Assembly: GCA_004298605.1 (NCBI GenBank) | Contig: SCPW01000432.1 | Location: 1 to 7,206 of the forward strand | DNA: 7,206 nt | Source: Gallionella sp. | GTDB taxonomy: Bacteria > Pseudomonadota > Gammaproteobacteria > Burkholderiales > Gallionellaceae | Direction of reading: 5' to 3' | Shown here: in pieces, positions 6,328 through 7,206 of the stretch | How the letters are laid out: each line of letters begins with the position of its first letter | How positions within the stretch are numbered: position 1 is the first letter of the stretch | The notes under the pieces: generated by a model | The model's input: only the letters and a program-made list of their open reading frames with translations | What the model was told of the DNA's origin: nothing | Database searches by the model: none | Made by a program: the position numbers and the translations under genes

Positions 6328-6397
6328 GAGGATTGGGGAACGAGGATTAAGTTAAGGAACGCAGTGGTTTTGCCTCGATCCTCAATCCCCGATCCTC
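6328..6397. repeat. Imperfect GAGGATyGGGGA inverted repeat between the cyclophilin gene and lpxH
   Basis: Arms 6328-6348 and 6377-6397 match as inverted repeats at 17 of 21 positions, with a 28-base loop. The minus strand of the right part is an iterated GAGGATC/GGGGATTGAGG motif of the kind seen as dispersed repeats in several proteobacteria. It fills most of the 84-bp spacer (6319-6402). It could fold in the transcript and weaken read-through into lpxH, but no T-run is present, so a terminator is not supported. Confidence 0.6.
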
Positions 6398-6402
6398 GAT
6401 CC

Positions 6403-6978
6403 TTATTTCACCACTTCCGCTTTGGTGATCTTGACATCCTCTTCGGGCACGTCCTGATGCCCGGCGTTGAAACCGGTTCTGACCTTGGCGATCGCATCCA
6501 CCACTTTGGCGCCTTCCACCACTTTTCCGAACACGCAATATCCCCACCCATCCTGCCCGGGATAGTTGAGGAAATGATTGTCGTTGACGTTGATAAAAAA
6601 TTGCGCGCTGGCGGAATGCGGGTCGGAGGTGCGCGCCATCGCGATGGTGTAAGTGTCGTTGGTCAACCTGTTGGCGGCCTCATTCTTGATCGGCGCATTC
6701 GTTTTCTTTTGCTTCATGCCGTGCTCGAAGCCGCCGCCCTGGATCATGAAGCCGTCCATTACGCGATGGAAAATGGTGTTATCGTAAAAGCCGCTATTCA
6801 CGTATTCCAGAAAATTCTTCACGGTATTCGGGGCTTTTTCAGCATCCAGTTGCAGTGTGATGGTGCCGTGATTGGTGTGCAGTTTGACCATGGTTTTTTT
6901 GCCTTGAGTTGAGGAATGGGAAGATTGCATTACGCAGCACAGCAACACTGCGAACAGCGCGGTAAACAGGTGTTTCAT
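6403..6978 (-). CDS. Cyclophilin-type peptidyl-prolyl isomerase, exported
   Basis: This is a cyclophilin that speeds cis-trans isomerisation of X-Pro bonds. The core is about residues 30-191 of 191, with [15 protein letters not shown] (70-84, catalytic R72), [18 protein letters not shown] (113-130) and [17 protein letters not shown] (147-163). The core resembles E. coli PpiB (164 residues), but here it is preceded by [17 protein letters not shown], a hydrophobic signal sequence, so a periplasmic PpiA-like role is likely. LLCC is not a good lipobox, so a lipoprotein is less likely. The start at 6978 is supported by GAAGGAG (6988-6994) with 9-base spacing. The ATG at 6996 overlaps that site, and ATG 6891, which would give a cytoplasmic form, has no ribosome site. 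The gene starts one base after the upstream stop. Confidence 0.93.
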   Translation of the reverse strand: MKHLFTALFAVLLCCVMQSSHSSTQGKKTMVKLHTNHGTITLQLDAEKAPNTVKNFLEYVNSGFYDNTIFHRVMDGFMIQGGGFEHGMKQKKTNAPIKNEAANRLTNDTYTIAMARTSDPHSASAQFFINVNDNHFLNYPGQDGWGYCVFGKVVEGAKVVDAIAKVRTGFNAGHQDVPEEDVKITKAEVVK

Positions 6979-6979
6979 A

Positions 6980-7206
6980 TCAGGCGGCTCCTTCATAAAC
7001 GATTTGCCAACGGTTGTTTTGCTTGATCCAGTATTGGCGTTTTTTCATGCGGTTCGACAGGTTGCTGCTGGTGTAGTCCTGTTCGAAATTGACGACCGCC
7101 ATGTCCGGTTGTTCGGGGTAGGTGAACACGCTGACCTCGGACAGGTTGACCTTGATCCAGGACTTGCCGGAGTTCACCAGGTGTTTCTGCTTCGCCCACG
7201 CCGGGT
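6980..7206 (-). CDS. C-terminal fragment, probable L,D-transpeptidase-type protein with NTF2-like tail (5' end outside window)
   Basis: An open frame enters from the right edge (frame starts at 7204) and ends with TGA at 6980-6982. About 74 residues are visible, beginning [10 protein letters not shown]. The pattern (a conserved W, then [52 protein letters not shown]) is that of the last strands of a SnoaL/NTF2-like domain. In betaproteobacteria I associate this tail with murein L,D-transpeptidase family proteins located just upstream of cyclophilin genes. No catalytic residues are in view, so the transpeptidase part is inference. It could also be a TPR or other protein carrying the same tail. 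A GTG at 7177 is inside the domain and is not the start. Confidence 0.6.
   Translation of the reverse strand, partial: PAWAKQKHLVNSGKSWIKVNLSEVSVFTYPEQPDMAVVNFEQDYTSSNLSNRMKKRQYWIKQNNRWQIVYEGAA
6988..6994 (-). promoter_or_regulatory. Ribosome binding site of the cyclophilin gene, inside the upstream coding end
   Basis: On the minus strand GAAGGAG precedes the ATG at 6978 by 9 bases. It is formed by the last codons (Tyr-Glu-Gly-Ala-Ala-stop) of the upstream gene, which implies translational coupling and decides the start, and hence the presence of the signal peptide. Confidence 0.7.

Noticed and set aside
6034..6912. 292-residue plus-strand open frame across lpxH, the spacer and the cyclophilin gene
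   Set aside because: It runs antisense to two well-recognised genes and through a repeat. The composition is shadow-like and it has no recognisable domain.
6403..6978. Cyclophilin as a lipoprotein
   Set aside because: The LLCC stretch lacks a small residue before the cysteine, so it is not a proper lipobox; an ordinary signal peptide is more likely.
1..7206. CRISPR array, prophage, insertion sequence with transposase, tRNA or rRNA
   Set aside because: No regularly spaced direct repeats, no transposase or phage genes and no RNA-gene signatures were seen on either strand.

Overview
This is an ordinary chromosomal stretch from a Gram-negative proteobacterium, most likely a betaproteobacterium. 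The order ribD-ribE-ribBA/ribBX-ribH-nusB-thiL-pgpA is typical of that group, and lpxH (lipid A synthesis) confirms an outer membrane. The G+C-rich, GCG-heavy codon use and the ribBX form fit a Nitrosomonadales-like organism, but that finer placement is inference.

Layout. Bases 1-5585 hold one co-oriented plus-strand cluster: the 3' part of ribD, then ribE, a ribB with a degenerate GTP cyclohydrolase II tail (ribBX type), ribH, nusB, thiL, pgpA and a short exported staphylococcal-nuclease-like protein. Most joints are tight: ribD/ribE overlap by 8 bp, ribH/nusB by 4, thiL/pgpA by 17 and pgpA/nuclease by 4. Three joints are wider, and all three contain palindromic repeat sequence: ribE-ribBX (102 bp), ribBX-ribH (211 bp) and nusB-thiL (107 bp). 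Bases 5596-7206 are on the minus strand. Read in their own direction they are the 3' end of an L,D-transpeptidase-like gene (runs off the right edge), an exported cyclophilin, and lpxH, which converges on the nuclease gene with only 10 bp between stops.

How the genes work together. RibD (pyrimidine deaminase/reductase), RibB (dihydroxybutanone phosphate), RibH (lumazine) and RibE (riboflavin) cover every riboflavin step except the GTP cyclohydrolase II entry reaction. The RibA-like domain here has lost its zinc cysteines and catalytic loop, so a separate ribA should exist elsewhere. NusB (antitermination), ThiL (thiamine diphosphate) and PgpA (phosphatidylglycerol) are customary passengers of this operon. 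The minus-strand group concerns the envelope: peptidoglycan or outer-membrane work (inferred), periplasmic protein folding, and lipid A.

I see no phage, CRISPR, toxin or defence locus, no tRNA or rRNA, and no FMN riboswitch. The most notable items are the degenerate RibA domain, and a set of GTAGGG-headed palindromes that supply the stop codons of ribE and nusB, one copy of which is split by a second repeat. No stretch above 300 bp lacks a gene.
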